Part shown: in pieces, positions 44,367 through 53,768 of the stretch
Layout of the letters: each line of letters starts with the position of its first letter
Position numbering within the stretch: position 1 is the stretch's first letter
Assembly: GCA_024398755.1 (NCBI GenBank)
Contig: JAKSIQ010000006.1
Span: 1-64,000, forward strand
From: Bacteroidaceae bacterium
Lineage (GTDB): Bacteria > Bacteroidota > Bacteroidia > Bacteroidales > Bacteroidaceae
DNA length: 64,000 nucleotides
Direction of reading: 5' to 3'
Position numbers and translations under genes: made by a program
The notes under the pieces: model-generated
The model's input: the letters and a program-made list of their open reading frames with translations, nothing else
The model's database searches: none
Told to the model about the DNA's origin: nothing

Positions 44367-46235
44367 ATGAAGACAGGCAGACGTCTCCTGATTTTCCATG
44401 CATTGTCCGTCATAGCCGGCAGTCTCTCCGCTCAGGTTATCAGTTTTTCAGAACCTCATGGTCTGTACAAAAACCCGATCAAGGTCAGTATTTGCGCCGA
44501 AGGCACATCCAATCCGATACACTACACGACAGACGGCCGCATTCCACGCCCATCGGACCCGGTATTTGAAGAACCCCTTACGCTTGACAGGACCACAGTG
44601 CTAAGGGCTGCCGCCATTCCGGACAGCGTATCGGACAATGACTATGTGCCATATATGCCAGATGTTGCCACCGTCTCATACCTGTTCTATGCCAGCATCA
44701 TGTCGCAACCTGACAATCCGGAAGGATATCCGACAGAATGGGGACCTTTTTCCGAAATACCGGGAAATGCACCTGCCGATTACGGAATGGACCAGGAGTT
44801 GCTTGACAACAAGACCTTCGGCCTGCGTGCGAACTTGGGGTTTGAGCAATTGCCAGTCGTTTCATTGGTCACAGATCCCGACAACCTGTTCAGTCACAGC
44901 AAAGACGAAGACAAAGGCGGCATTTACATATATACCGGAGCACTGAAAGGCGACGAATACGGACGTGGTTGGGAAAGGCCGGCTTCAATTGAAATATTTG
45001 ACGGCAAACTTGAGCTTGACATTTATGAAAACTGCGGAATAAAGATACACGGAGGTTACAGCCGTATTCCTGAAAAGAATCCGAAACACGGTTTCAGAAT
45101 AATGTTCCGCAAAGAATACGGCCACAAGAAATTAAAGTACCAACTGTTTGGCAGTGACAGCGCTGATGAATACAACAGTCTGATACTCAGAACATTTTCA
45201 AACAACTCATGGCAGCATTTCGACAGCAGCCGTTCCTCCGCACAGTACATGCGTGAAATTTGGGCTCGCGAAACACAAAGGAAAATGGGGCACGAATACA
45301 TTCGCTGGCAGTATGTCCACCTATTCCTGAATGGCATGTATTGGGGTATGTATAATTTGTCGGAAAGACCGGATGATGACTGGTGCAGTACAAACTTCGG
45401 GGGGGACGCCAGCGATTACGACGTTTACAAGGACGGCGCACTTTTCAAAGGTTATGACACCAGATGGAAAGCCATGGAAGCGGCAATAGACAGCATAATG
45501 GAATATTCACTGATTGGAAAAGAAAACGAATCAGACAGAATTCTTCAAAGACTGGAATCCCTTATGGATATAGACAATTTCATTGACTACATGCTGATTA
45601 ACTTCTATGCTGGAAACACCGATTGGGACAATGGCAACTGGGTAGCCTATGCAAACCGGGAAAAAAGCACAGGATTCAGATTTATGTGCTGGGACTCGGA
45701 ACAGATTTTCGATCATTTGAACACCAACAATGTGAATATCCCAAAAGGTTTGCTTACCACGATGTTTCACAAACTGGAATACAACAGAACTTTCAATCAG
45801 CGTCTGCAGGACCGGATATACGCCAACTGCTATAACGAAGGCCCGCTGACAGCTGAAAGTGTCATTGATACATGGAATGAACTTTACAGCAGAATAAAAT
45901 ATGCCCTGTATGATGAATCGGCCAGATGGGGAGACTACAGACGCGACGTTCACCAATATGAAGAAAAAGGAGAACTTTATACGCCCGACAACCAGTTTGC
46001 CAAAGAAAGAGACAGACTTTTGAACGAATACTTTCCGAAAAGGACCGATGTGCTTATACAGCAGTTGCAGAGTATCTGCCTTAAGATAATGATACGCTAT
46101 GATGACGGAAGAATATTTGTTAATGGTCAAGCCCCATCTACAGTATTCAGCATTTCCGGAACTGAATACAGCAACAGTAACCTGCCTTCAGGAATATATA
46201 CTGTAGCAGGACGTCTGGTCCTGGTAAGGCCATGA
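44367..46235 (+). CDS. CotH-family protein with N-terminal chitobiase-like domain
   Basis: Exported protein of 622 residues from the ATG at 44367. A signal peptide ends near GSLSA. Residues ~20-85 form a chitobiase/hexosaminidase C-terminal-type module (HYTTDGRIPRPSDPVFEEPL). The CotH core follows, with CGIKIHGGYSRIPEKNPKHG, YNSLILRTFSNNSW, HLFLNGMYWGMYNLSERPDD and a final acidic element CWDSEQIF instead of the WDFD of the first CotH. The C-terminal ~30 residues form a short beta module (SGIYTVAGRLVLV). It follows the ACT gene by 4 nt. Surface-protein modification is inferred from family only. Confidence 0.85.
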   Translation: MKTGRRLLIFHALSVIAGSLSAQVISFSEPHGLYKNPIKVSICAEGTSNPIHYTTDGRIPRPSDPVFEEPLTLDRTTVLRAAAIPDSVSDNDYVPYMPDVATVSYLFYASIMSQPDNPEGYPTEWGPFSEIPGNAPADYGMDQELLDNKTFGLRANLGFEQLPVVSLVTDPDNLFSHSKDEDKGGIYIYTGALKGDEYGRGWERPASIEIFDGKLELDIYENCGIKIHGGYSRIPEKNPKHGFRIMFRKEYGHKKLKYQLFGSDSADEYNSLILRTFSNNSWQHFDSSRSSAQYMREIWARETQRKMGHEYIRWQYVHLFLNGMYWGMYNLSERPDDDWCSTNFGGDASDYDVYKDGALFKGYDTRWKAMEAAIDSIMEYSLIGKENESDRILQRLESLMDIDNFIDYMLINFYAGNTDWDNGNWVAYANREKSTGFRFMCWDSEQIFDHLNTNNVNIPKGLLTTMFHKLEYNRTFNQRLQDRIYANCYNEGPLTAESVIDTWNELYSRIKYALYDESARWGDYRRDVHQYEEKGELYTPDNQFAKERDRLLNEYFPKRTDVLIQQLQSICLKIMIRYDDGRIFVNGQAPSTVFSISGTEYSNSNLPSGIYTVAGRLVLVRP

Positions 46236-46270
46236 CCCACATAAACAAGTAACAGAAAAACTGATTCTCA

Positions 46271-46292
46271 TTGGTCCCAGATCCGGGACCAA
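46271..46292. terminator. hairpin between CotH2 and tRNA-Ser
   Basis: A perfect 8-bp stem, TTGGTCCC (46271-46278) with GGGACCAA (46285-46292), and a 6 nt loop lie between two convergent transcripts. No long T run follows on either strand, so it may be a weak terminator. Confidence 0.5.
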
Positions 46293-46295
46293 AAG

Positions 46296-46386
46296 TGGCG
46301 GAAAGAGTGGGATTCAAACCCACGGTACGGCTAGGCCGTACGCCGGATTTCGAGTCCGGTCCATTCGATCACTCTGGCATCTTTCC
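46296..46386 (-). tRNA. tRNA-Ser (anticodon CGA)
   Basis: On the minus strand a class II tRNA with acceptor GGAAAGA/TCTTTCC and an encoded 3' GCCA. The anticodon stem CCGGA/TCCGG carries the loop CTCGAAA, giving anticodon CGA, which reads UCG. A long variable arm (GTACGGCCTAGCCGTAC) marks tRNA-Ser. The T arm reads GTGGGTTTGAATCCCAC. A -7 box lies six bases upstream. Confidence 0.95.
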
Positions 46387-46391
46387 AAGCG

Positions 46392-46399
46392 CAAAGGTA
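46392..46399 (-). promoter_or_regulatory. -7 box of tRNA-Ser
   Basis: The minus strand reads TACCTTTG, a perfect TAnnTTTG, 5 nt before the tRNA 5' end. Confidence 0.6.
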
Positions 46400-46502
46400 G
46401 TCATTCTTTTGGAAAAATATGACATAATTTACAGGAAATATCAGCACCTGACCATTTTCTGATTCGGCAAATTATTCGCATCTTTACATCAAATTCAACG
46501 AT

Positions 46503-47183
46503 ATGAAAAATTCAACTAATTTCTGGGGAATGCTGGCACTTGGAGTGTGCCTGATTATGGCAGTAGGCAAATTCACGAATTCAAAACGAACAGTGTATGT
46601 CAAAGGTCTTGCCACATGCGAAGTTGAGGCAGACCATGTCATCTGGCCGTTGGTAATCAGGGATGTTGACAACAACCTTCAAAGCCTTTATTCCACGATG
46701 AACGGCAAGACTGAAAGTGTGATTGGTTTTCTGAAATCAAACGGTATTGCAGAAGACGAAATCAGCGTCACATCACCATCGGTCACCGACCGTAAGGCGT
46801 ACGAATACGCAAACGAAAACATAGTGTCACGTTATCAGATGCAGCAGGTCATTACAGTCAGTTCCGACAATGTGGACAAAGTCCGTGGTCTGATGGTCCG
46901 ACAGGGAGAACTGCTGGCACAGGGAATTGCCACCACCACAGACTATGAATATCAGGTGTCATTTGACTTCAACGGACTGAATGATCTGAAGCCCCGGATG
47001 GTGGAAACCGCAACGCGTAACGCGCGTGAGGTTGCACAGAAATTCGCCGATGATTCCGGTTCACGTCTCGGCAAAATACAAACCGCATCGCAAGGACAGT
47101 TCTCCATTTCAAACCGCGATTCCAATACGCCCTGGATTAAAGTTGTCAGAGTTGTCACATCGGTAACATATTATCTCAAATAA
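46503..47183 (+). CDS. SIMPL domain protein (DUF541)
   Basis: Protein of 226 residues with one N-terminal membrane anchor or signal (FWGMLALGVCLIMAVGKF) and a SIMPL/DUF541 domain: VYVKGLATCEVEADHVIWPL near 31-50, YQMQQVITVSSDNVDKVRGL near 110-129, and the C-terminal ATRNAREVAQKFADDSGSRL near 172-191. SIMPL proteins are periplasmic or outer-membrane-associated, with poorly known function. It overlaps rsmG by one base (TAATG), the start of a four-gene coupled operon. Confidence 0.88.
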   Translation: MKNSTNFWGMLALGVCLIMAVGKFTNSKRTVYVKGLATCEVEADHVIWPLVIRDVDNNLQSLYSTMNGKTESVIGFLKSNGIAEDEISVTSPSVTDRKAYEYANENIVSRYQMQQVITVSSDNVDKVRGLMVRQGELLAQGIATTTDYEYQVSFDFNGLNDLKPRMVETATRNAREVAQKFADDSGSRLGKIQTASQGQFSISNRDSNTPWIKVVRVVTSVTYYLK

Positions 47184-47812
47184 TGGATTCCATCAGAAAA
47201 TACTTTCCCGAACTGTCAGGCAGGCAACTTGAGCAGTTCGAAGCTCTTGGACCGCTATATACGGACTGGAACAGCAAAATCAATGTAGTTTCCCGCAAGG
47301 ACATTGACAATCTGTACTGTCATCATATCCTTCATTCACTGGCAATTGCCAAAACGGTGAAATTTGTTCCCGGCACCAGATTGGCCGATATTGGAACAGG
47401 CGGAGGATTTCCCGGAATTCCGTTGGCAATACTCTTTCCCGAATGCCATTTCACATTGATTGACAGCATTGGAAAAAAGGTGATGACAGTTGCCGCAAAT
47501 GTTGCAGAGCAGATTGGTCTTACGAACGTGGAATGCCGGCATGAACGTGCACAGGACGACCCTGACAAATACGAATTCATACTTTCAAGAGGTGTCATGC
47601 CCCTACCCGATTTGTGTTCAATTGCCCAGAAACTCATTGACAGGAAGAACCGTCGTAACGCCTACCCCAATGGTGTGATTTGCCTGAAAGGCGGAGACCT
47701 TAGCGCAGAGACCCAGAAGTTCCGCAATTCATTTGAGCAGACCGAAATTAGCACCTTCTTCAATGAGGAATTCTTTAAGGATAAGAAAGTGGTTTACGTA
47801 CAGATATCATGA
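47183..47812 (+). CDS. rsmG: 16S rRNA (guanine527-N7)-methyltransferase RsmG
   Basis: SAM-dependent rRNA methyltransferase of 209 residues that makes m7G527 in 16S rRNA. Motif I is LADIGTGGGFPGIPLAILFP near 69-88, motif II lies in FTLIDSIGKKV, and the RGV region at ILSRGVMPLP near 132-141. Its start overlaps the SIMPL stop by one base, and its stop overlaps the next ATG in ATGA. Confidence 0.95.
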   Translation: MDSIRKYFPELSGRQLEQFEALGPLYTDWNSKINVVSRKDIDNLYCHHILHSLAIAKTVKFVPGTRLADIGTGGGFPGIPLAILFPECHFTLIDSIGKKVMTVAANVAEQIGLTNVECRHERAQDDPDKYEFILSRGVMPLPDLCSIAQKLIDRKNRRNAYPNGVICLKGGDLSAETQKFRNSFEQTEISTFFNEEFFKDKKVVYVQIS

Positions 47813-48444
47813 ATGTAAAGTGTCTTGAATTCAATTTTCTTCCCGTCAACACATATGTAGTATGGGACGATACGAACGAATGCGCCATAATTGATCCGGG
47901 CTGCTTTTATCCTGGAGAGAACGGGAAACTTGCCGGTTTCATTCAGGAAAACAACCTTAAGGTCAAGTTCCTTTTGAATACGCATCTGCATTTTGATCAT
48001 GTTTTCGGCAATACGTTTGTTGAGAACACATACTCCGTAAAAGCTCATGGCAATGACGCTGACAACCCATGGATTGAGACCATAAGCAAACGCCTTGCCG
48101 TTTTCGGAATGAGGTACGAAGGACATGTCAACCCTATTCTTCCGGAAAACGTGCTGCGCGAAGGAGACATTATTCAATTCGGCAACACCACTCTGCATGT
48201 CATGCACATTCCGGGACATTCACCCGGCAGCCTTGTTTTTCATAACCGGAAAGATAAGATACTGTTTTCCGGCGATGTGCTGTTCCAGAACAGCATTGGA
48301 AGGACCGATTTCCCCGACAGTGACGGGCCGGCTCTGATAAGCGGCATAAGACGCAAGCTGCTGACACTTGACCCGTCAACAGCAGTCTTTCCGGGTCATG
48401 GTCCGGCAACTACAATTGAACAGGAAAAACATTCATTCGAATGA
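47809..48444 (+). CDS. metallo-beta-lactamase-fold hydrolase (glyoxalase II-like)
   Basis: MBL-fold hydrolase of 211 residues. The metal-binding signature THLHFDHVFGN (HxHxDH) is near 58-68, HIPGHSPGSL near 130, LFSGDVLFQNSIGR near 150 and the terminal VFPGHGP near 195. The set matches glyoxalase II/YcbL-type hydrolases of thioesters, but the substrate cannot be fixed. Both ends overlap neighbours by four bases. Confidence 0.92.
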   Translation: MNVKCLEFNFLPVNTYVVWDDTNECAIIDPGCFYPGENGKLAGFIQENNLKVKFLLNTHLHFDHVFGNTFVENTYSVKAHGNDADNPWIETISKRLAVFGMRYEGHVNPILPENVLREGDIIQFGNTTLHVMHIPGHSPGSLVFHNRKDKILFSGDVLFQNSIGRTDFPDSDGPALISGIRRKLLTLDPSTAVFPGHGPATTIEQEKHSFE

Positions 48445-49529
48445 AAAAGTCACATATTGCATTTTTAGCATTATTGGCCGTCTGCTTCCCGACATCGGCC
48501 CAGAATAATGCAACGAGCGAAGCACCGCTCATATTTGAGAACAACGAATGGGATTTCGGCACAATAGAAGAAGCCGATGGTATTGTCACACACGTTTTCC
48601 GTTTTGCAAACGTATCGGAAAAGCCTATCAGAATTGTCAGCGTATCGACAAGCTGCGGTTGTACCAACGCCCAGTTTTCCACCGAGCCTGTAGCTCCAGG
48701 TGAATTCGGAGAGATTACTGTTTATTTCAGCCCTGCCCGCACAGAAGGCCAGCTGTACCGCGAGGTTGAAGTGTTCACCGACAACCGCGAATGGTTCAAC
48801 AGGCTGACAATCATTGCCAATGTCATACCAATACCAATGGGGCTTGAACAGCTCAATCCTCATGTTCTTTCAGGAACCGTCAGGACAAATACCAACCGGT
48901 GCAATTTCGGCTATGTGGCACAGGGGAAAACCGTAACCAAAACCGTCAACCTTGTCAATTCCGGCAAATCCAAGACAAGTATCAAAGTCAAATCAACAGG
49001 AAACCGCTTCGGAATGACATACAAAGCGCCTGCAGAAATTGAACCGGAAGAGACCGCAAAAATCAGCATAACATATACCATTCCACAAGGAAAACAGTAC
49101 TACGGCACAGCACGTGATACCATCTGGATTATGGCCGATGGTCACGCATCCGAACAGCCAATTATCATCAGTGCTCTCAGAGTTGACAATTTTGAAGGAA
49201 CAGAATCACAGCCTCAACCGGTAATGAGAATTGAGCCGTCTTACGTTGACTTTGGCAAGCAATCTACCGGCAAGAACTGCAAACAGACCATAACCATTGG
49301 CAATACCGGCAGCAAAGATCTTGTTTTCCGTGATATCGAGTTAATCCAGTGCTCCGTTACCGGCCTCAGTGAAGGCATGGCAATACAACCCGGTCAGGAA
49401 AAGAAAATCACAGTCTCAATCAAATCTCCATCTAAATCGGGAGAAACCAATACAGGTTCCATTTTCCTGACCACAAACGATTCATCACGCCCATTACGTG
49501 AGCTTCGCATCCAAGTCCAGTCCAAATAA
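48441..49529 (+). CDS. DUF1573 exported protein
   Basis: Protein of 362 residues with a signal peptide (ending near PTSA). The first DUF1573 (ASH/MSP-like beta-sandwich) unit is WDFGTIEEADGIVTHVFRF near 36-54 with the conserved VSVSTSCGCTNAQF near 68-81. Further Ig-like units follow, a second at CNFGYVAQGKTVTKTVNLV and a third at YVDFGKQSTGKNCKQTITIG. Such proteins are abundant in Bacteroidota envelopes, with no settled function. It closes the four-gene operon. Confidence 0.9.
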   Translation: MKKSHIAFLALLAVCFPTSAQNNATSEAPLIFENNEWDFGTIEEADGIVTHVFRFANVSEKPIRIVSVSTSCGCTNAQFSTEPVAPGEFGEITVYFSPARTEGQLYREVEVFTDNREWFNRLTIIANVIPIPMGLEQLNPHVLSGTVRTNTNRCNFGYVAQGKTVTKTVNLVNSGKSKTSIKVKSTGNRFGMTYKAPAEIEPEETAKISITYTIPQGKQYYGTARDTIWIMADGHASEQPIIISALRVDNFEGTESQPQPVMRIEPSYVDFGKQSTGKNCKQTITIGNTGSKDLVFRDIELIQCSVTGLSEGMAIQPGQEKKITVSIKSPSKSGETNTGSIFLTTNDSSRPLRELRIQVQSK

Positions 49530-49568
49530 CTGGCTCGTGAGCGAAACAGGCCGAATCACTCACCGCAA
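49530..49568. repeat. solitary copy of the 1-181 repeat family
   Basis: CTGGCTCGTGAGC, GAAACAGGCCGAATC and ACTCACCGC follow the same order as the units at 1-181. It keeps the GTGAG/CTCAC arms and the 15 nt interval but differs inside. It lies right after the DUF1573 stop. Confidence 0.8.
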
Positions 49569-49589
49569 AAGAAGAAATGGCGGACATAA

Positions 49590-49626
49590 AAACGAGAGGG
49601 TGACTGTTGAAGTCACCCTCTCGTTT
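49590..49626. terminator. bidirectional terminator, 16-bp perfect stem
   Basis: AAACGAGAGGGTGACT (49590-49605) pairs perfectly with 49611-49626 around a 5 nt loop, with A and T tracts on either side. It lies between convergent genes and would serve both. Confidence 0.9.
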
Positions 49627-49643
49627 ATGTATTGGGAGTTGGA

Positions 49644-52600
49644 TTAGAAACGGCCCATACCGCCGCCCATACCCATGCCGCCGCCCATGCCGCCGCCGAA
49701 GCCGCCCATGCCGCCGCCGAAGCCGCCCATGCCACCGCCGAAGCCGCCCATGCCCATGCCGCCGCCCATACCGCCACGGCCGCGCATCATCTGACGTGCA
49801 TCACGGTTGCCGAATACTGACAGACGGTAGTTCAAGCTTACATTAAAGTAGCTGGTAATGTTCTTGGTTTCAGTATCAGTACGTGAAGTAGCACTCATGC
49901 TACGGTTAACAGTGCTGCGCTGGTGCAGAATATCATAAGCTGCAACAGTCAGACTTGCCTTGTTACCCTTCAGGAATGAGAATGAGAACGAAGCGTTCCA
50001 TATAAGTTCGTCTGTGTTCATTGCTTCTGAATCATATCCGCGACGGCTCTGCATCTGGATATCAGATGCCAGACGTGCGTTTCTCCAAGGCAGGATTGAA
50101 GTGAAGCTTGCACCATAGTTGTAACTGTAGGTATCCATGTTACGGTCTGGCTGCAGGTCATTGGTTGAGTGTGAATAGTTCAAACTTCCCATCAGTTCTG
50201 CTGACAGATAATCATCACGGTATTCAGCACTCAGGTTCTCATTGGCGCTTGTTGTCTTTGATGTACGCAACTGAGAGGTCATACCAACTGATGCCCAACT
50301 TTCCTGATGGTTGAAGTTACCCGATGTGTTTGATGTGATTGAGTAACGGTCATCCGGGAACGTGTAGTTGTACATGATGCTGGCATTTGAACTCCAGTTA
50401 GTCCAGAAACCATGTTCGTTCATGTTTTCAGGCTTGCTTTCAGTGCCACCGTTTTCAAGCAGGATAGACCTGTTCTGAATTGAGTTCATATTGTTGTTCA
50501 AACCGGCATTGATGTTGAAGCTACCCATTGTAACAGGATTGTACTTCTGATAGCCAAGGCTCAACTGGTTGCTGAATGAAGGACGCAGATTCGGGTTACC
50601 GCTTGATATGCGCAACGGGTTGGTATTATCACGTATAGGAAGCAGTTGCTCCATAGATGGCTGGCTTGAACGGCCGTTATAACGTATGTTGATCTGTTCC
50701 TGACTTGATACTCTGTAACGGAACTGCAGTGTAGGAGTCCAGTTGAAAACTGTACGTTCAAGAAGAGTATCTACGAGTCCCATACCGGTGTAGTTCATCT
50801 TTGAATGCTGAGGCAAGATAGACAGACCGGCAGTGAAATTGTAGGTATTGTCAGTACTGTTCTTACGGAACTGCAGCTGGATGGTCTGGTCATAGTTGTA
50901 ATAGAATGACCTGCGGCTGAGAGAATCGTCACGAACCATCTGGTTGTCTTCATAAATCCAATCCGGGTTACCCCATGAATCCTGAAGTGCTTCGTCCATA
51001 TTGTATGTAGCACGGTCACTTTCCTGAGCACTATATGAGAACTGATAGCTTAACTGCAGATATGTACCTGTTGAGATAGGCTCCGAGTAAGTTGACTGTA
51101 TACTCCAACTGTTCCTGTCCTGAGGATTGTCATTGTAACGGTTCAACAGGCGGTCTTCCTTATTCTTTGTTATGACATTTGTTGAAGTCTGATCGCTGCG
51201 TGAGAACTGTTCGCTGTTCGAATGACTGAGATTGTATGTTCCTCTTACAGATACGTTGCGTCCACGGTTACCAAAACGTCTTACGAACTGAATGTTACCG
51301 CTTGCGGACTTGCTGGTGCTGACAGACTTTGAATTGCTGGTCTGACTGTTCCAGAGAGACTGGTTGTAAAAGTATGACAGTGAATCCATCAAATCACTGA
51401 CAGCATCGATAGAATTCTCATCAATATCAAACAGTTTGCCGAATCTTTCAGGAATCTGAGAGAAACTGGTGTAATATGTTGTGGTATCAAGAGGATTGGA
51501 CATGTATTTGTATGGATCGTCTGTGAATGTACGTGAGTCGTTCTTGTTCCAGCTGTCTGACTTGCTGTATGAGAACTGAGGCTGGAAAAGAAGGCTTGTA
51601 TAGTTGTCCTTATTCCACTCGATACGCAACTGACCGTTCACGCTTTCACTGCCGCTACCGTTCTTTCCGGCATTGTTACCCCAAGTGTGATCCGGCTGCA
51701 GAGGATTGGAAACGTACCAGTTTTCGCTTGATGACTTTGAACTTGATTCATTGTCGCTGTGGCTCCACTGAACGCTACCGCCAAGTTCATATTCGTAGTT
51801 GTCGTTTGACACTTCATCGCCAAGGTTGATGGCAAAGTTGGCACCACCAGAGTAGTTGGTGCTGACGCCACCACCGCCGCCGCCGAAGCCGCCCATCATG
51901 CCGCCCATGCCGCCGAAGCCGCCGACACCGCCGCCCATGCGGCCCATGCCACCGCCACCGCGAATGCCACCTGATGACTGGCTGGCCGAACCGGTAAGGG
52001 TAACCTGCTTGTCCTCATCGAAACGGTTGATTGAGGCATTGACCTGATAAAGTGAATTGGCATCAAAGTCTTCCTTATCCAAAGGACGACCGCCACCAAG
52101 TGTCAGGTTTCCGAACCATCCCTTGGCCATGCCCTTCTGTACCTGAAGGTCAAGGACGAATTCCTCTTCACCATCATCAATACCTGTCTGACGGGCCAGG
52201 TCACTCTGCTTTTCGTATGTCTTTACCTTTTCAATCATTTCGGCGGTAAGCTGGGTCAGAGCAACGCTCTTGTCGTTACCGAAGAACTCCTTACCGTTTA
52301 CAAGGACTCTCGATACCTCTCTACCGTTAACAACGATATTACCATCTGAATCAATCTTGAGACCCGGCAGCTTACGCAGCAGGTCTTCAACTGAAGAACC
52401 TTCAGGAAGCTTGAAAGCCGCACTGTTGAACATGACGGTATCATTCAGCACCTGAACCTTTGCCACTGCTGCTGAAATGGTAACGTCATCCAGCATCTTT
52501 GCGTCAGATTTCATGGTAATCTTGCCAAGATCTGTCACGGCAGTACCGGCCTTGACCGTAAAATTCTTACTGACATCAATGTAGCCAAGGTATGAAATCT

Positions 52601-52838
52601 TGGCAACATAACTACCTGCCTTGAGGTTTTCAATAAGGAACAAACCGTCTTCGTCGGTTGTATTACCCTTTACATAGGTAGAATCTGTTCCTGACACCTG
52701 GTAAACCTGGACGTTTGCTGGGAACAAAGCGTCGGCTGTGTCAAAGTCATAGACCGTACCCTTGATCGAAAGATTCTGGGCAAAAGCCAATGTGGCCGAT
52801 GTCACCAGAAGCGCTGACAGAGTGGCAAATCTTTTCAT
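49644..52838 (-). CDS. TonB-receptor-like outer-membrane beta-barrel protein
   Basis: Outer-membrane protein of 1064 residues. A signal peptide (ending LAFA, ~20) precedes a carboxypeptidase-regulatory-like beta domain (22-110, SIKGTVYDFDTADALFPANV), a plug-like domain (about 125-215, PEGSSVEDLLRKLPGLKIDS) and a long barrel of the OMP_b-brl_3 type. Two Gly-rich tracts stand out: ~288-326 (GGMGRMGGGVGGFGGMGG) near the start of the barrel, and the last ~35 residues. No SusD gene adjoins it, so it is not a classical SusCD pair. TonB dependence and substrate are inferred. Its 3' end lies just after a strong terminator. Confidence 0.85.
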   Translation of the reverse strand: MKRFATLSALLVTSATLAFAQNLSIKGTVYDFDTADALFPANVQVYQVSGTDSTYVKGNTTDEDGLFLIENLKAGSYVAKISYLGYIDVSKNFTVKAGTAVTDLGKITMKSDAKMLDDVTISAAVAKVQVLNDTVMFNSAAFKLPEGSSVEDLLRKLPGLKIDSDGNIVVNGREVSRVLVNGKEFFGNDKSVALTQLTAEMIEKVKTYEKQSDLARQTGIDDGEEEFVLDLQVQKGMAKGWFGNLTLGGGRPLDKEDFDANSLYQVNASINRFDEDKQVTLTGSASQSSGGIRGGGGMGRMGGGVGGFGGMGGMMGGFGGGGGGVSTNYSGGANFAINLGDEVSNDNYEYELGGSVQWSHSDNESSSKSSSENWYVSNPLQPDHTWGNNAGKNGSGSESVNGQLRIEWNKDNYTSLLFQPQFSYSKSDSWNKNDSRTFTDDPYKYMSNPLDTTTYYTSFSQIPERFGKLFDIDENSIDAVSDLMDSLSYFYNQSLWNSQTSNSKSVSTSKSASGNIQFVRRFGNRGRNVSVRGTYNLSHSNSEQFSRSDQTSTNVITKNKEDRLLNRYNDNPQDRNSWSIQSTYSEPISTGTYLQLSYQFSYSAQESDRATYNMDEALQDSWGNPDWIYEDNQMVRDDSLSRRSFYYNYDQTIQLQFRKNSTDNTYNFTAGLSILPQHSKMNYTGMGLVDTLLERTVFNWTPTLQFRYRVSSQEQINIRYNGRSSQPSMEQLLPIRDNTNPLRISSGNPNLRPSFSNQLSLGYQKYNPVTMGSFNINAGLNNNMNSIQNRSILLENGGTESKPENMNEHGFWTNWSSNASIMYNYTFPDDRYSITSNTSGNFNHQESWASVGMTSQLRTSKTTSANENLSAEYRDDYLSAELMGSLNYSHSTNDLQPDRNMDTYSYNYGASFTSILPWRNARLASDIQMQSRRGYDSEAMNTDELIWNASFSFSFLKGNKASLTVAAYDILHQRSTVNRSMSATSRTDTETKNITSYFNVSLNYRLSVFGNRDARQMMRGRGGMGGGMGMGGFGGGMGGFGGGMGGFGGGMGGGMGMGGGMGRF

Positions 52839-53013
52839 TTGTTAGTTGGTTATAATTGTTTGTTTTATGATTGTCGCTACAATAATCCAATAAAATACAC
52901 CTTTACTATATTAACACAGTTAAATGGTTAAATCTAATTTTTTTCAAATTAACAATTTTACATTCAAATGGACAAAAAATTGTGCCACAGGTTTCAGTAT
53001 CATGCCTTTTTTC

Positions 53014-53021
53014 TACTTTTG
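53014..53021 (+). promoter_or_regulatory. -7 box of the hydrolase-like lipoprotein gene
   Basis: TACTTTTG perfectly matches TAnnTTTG and lies 27 nt before the ATG at 53049. The remaining 52839-53048 is AT-rich with no gene. Confidence 0.5.
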
Positions 53022-53048
53022 CCACAACAAAAAAAGTCGTTGAAACGT

Positions 53049-53768
53049 ATGAAAAATGTAATTAAGGCTTTATTCATCTCAATAATTACCATCACATCCT
53101 GCAATAGGACTTCTGACGTATCCCAAAAAATTTCGTTTGATATTGACGGCAATGATGGACAATCATACAGCGCCTCAATATACCTGCCGGCCGGCTGGTC
53201 ATCAGATACGCCGACACCGGCTGTATTCATTGAAGACGGCATGGATTTTGATAATCCACGAAATTGGGCTCTGATGGATTCTCTGTATCTGCATAACGCA
53301 ATAGGACCGGTAGCGATAGCATGTCTTAACGGAAACAGGATAATGCCGGACCGCACTGATATTTTCATAAACAGTTTCATACCGTACGTCCAGAAGAAAT
53401 GGAACACAGGACTGACAGCAGACAGCAGAATATGTTTCGGAACAGGTTCGAGTGCAGACCGCTGTCTTGAATTAAGTATGGGAAACAATACTATGTTTGA
53501 AGAGTATTGGTGTTTTTCTCCATCGGAAGCTGACCTGTCAGAATACGGATTATTGCAAGAACCCGTCAATTACCTGATTTGTTGGGGGTCCAAAGAGGAA
53601 GCCGAAAATCCAGACCACTATTCAGGACTTTTGAACTGTATTCGCAAACGCGGCGGAAACGTCAGATCGTGGAAATATGACGGAGGAATGGAAAAAGGCT
53701 GCTGGTACTATTGGTTTTTCCACGAGCTCATGCGCCGCTTCCCCGCTCAGGATTCCTCGTTGAAGTAA
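53049..53768 (+). CDS. putative alpha/beta-hydrolase (esterase-like) lipoprotein
   Basis: Lipoprotein of 239 residues from the ATG at 53049 (an upstream in-frame ATG adds 27 atypical residues); the lipobox is ITSC. The layout resembles esterase-D/enterochelin-esterase-like hydrolases: a strand near YLPAGWSSDTPTPAVFIEDG and NRIMPDRTDIFI, then FGTGSSADRCLEL at the nucleophile-elbow position. The elbow lacks the usual G-x-S-x-G, so activity is uncertain. The 3' end overlaps the convergent nucleoid-protein gene by 22 bp. Confidence 0.68.
   Translation: MKNVIKALFISIITITSCNRTSDVSQKISFDIDGNDGQSYSASIYLPAGWSSDTPTPAVFIEDGMDFDNPRNWALMDSLYLHNAIGPVAIACLNGNRIMPDRTDIFINSFIPYVQKKWNTGLTADSRICFGTGSSADRCLELSMGNNTMFEEYWCFSPSEADLSEYGLLQEPVNYLICWGSKEEAENPDHYSGLLNCIRKRGGNVRSWKYDGGMEKGCWYYWFFHELMRRFPAQDSSLK

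Noticed and set aside
45531..46130. 199-codon antisense frame in the CotH2 gene
   Set aside because: No recognisable protein features; it shadows the conserved CotH frame.
49644..52838. SusC of a SusCD polysaccharide utilisation locus
   Set aside because: No SusD gene follows, and the barrel is of the OMP_b-brl_3 type rather than SusC/RagA.
52839..53048. small RNA or leader peptide in the AT-rich gap
   Set aside because: Only a -7 box and A/T runs are seen; no stable hairpin or convincing short frame.
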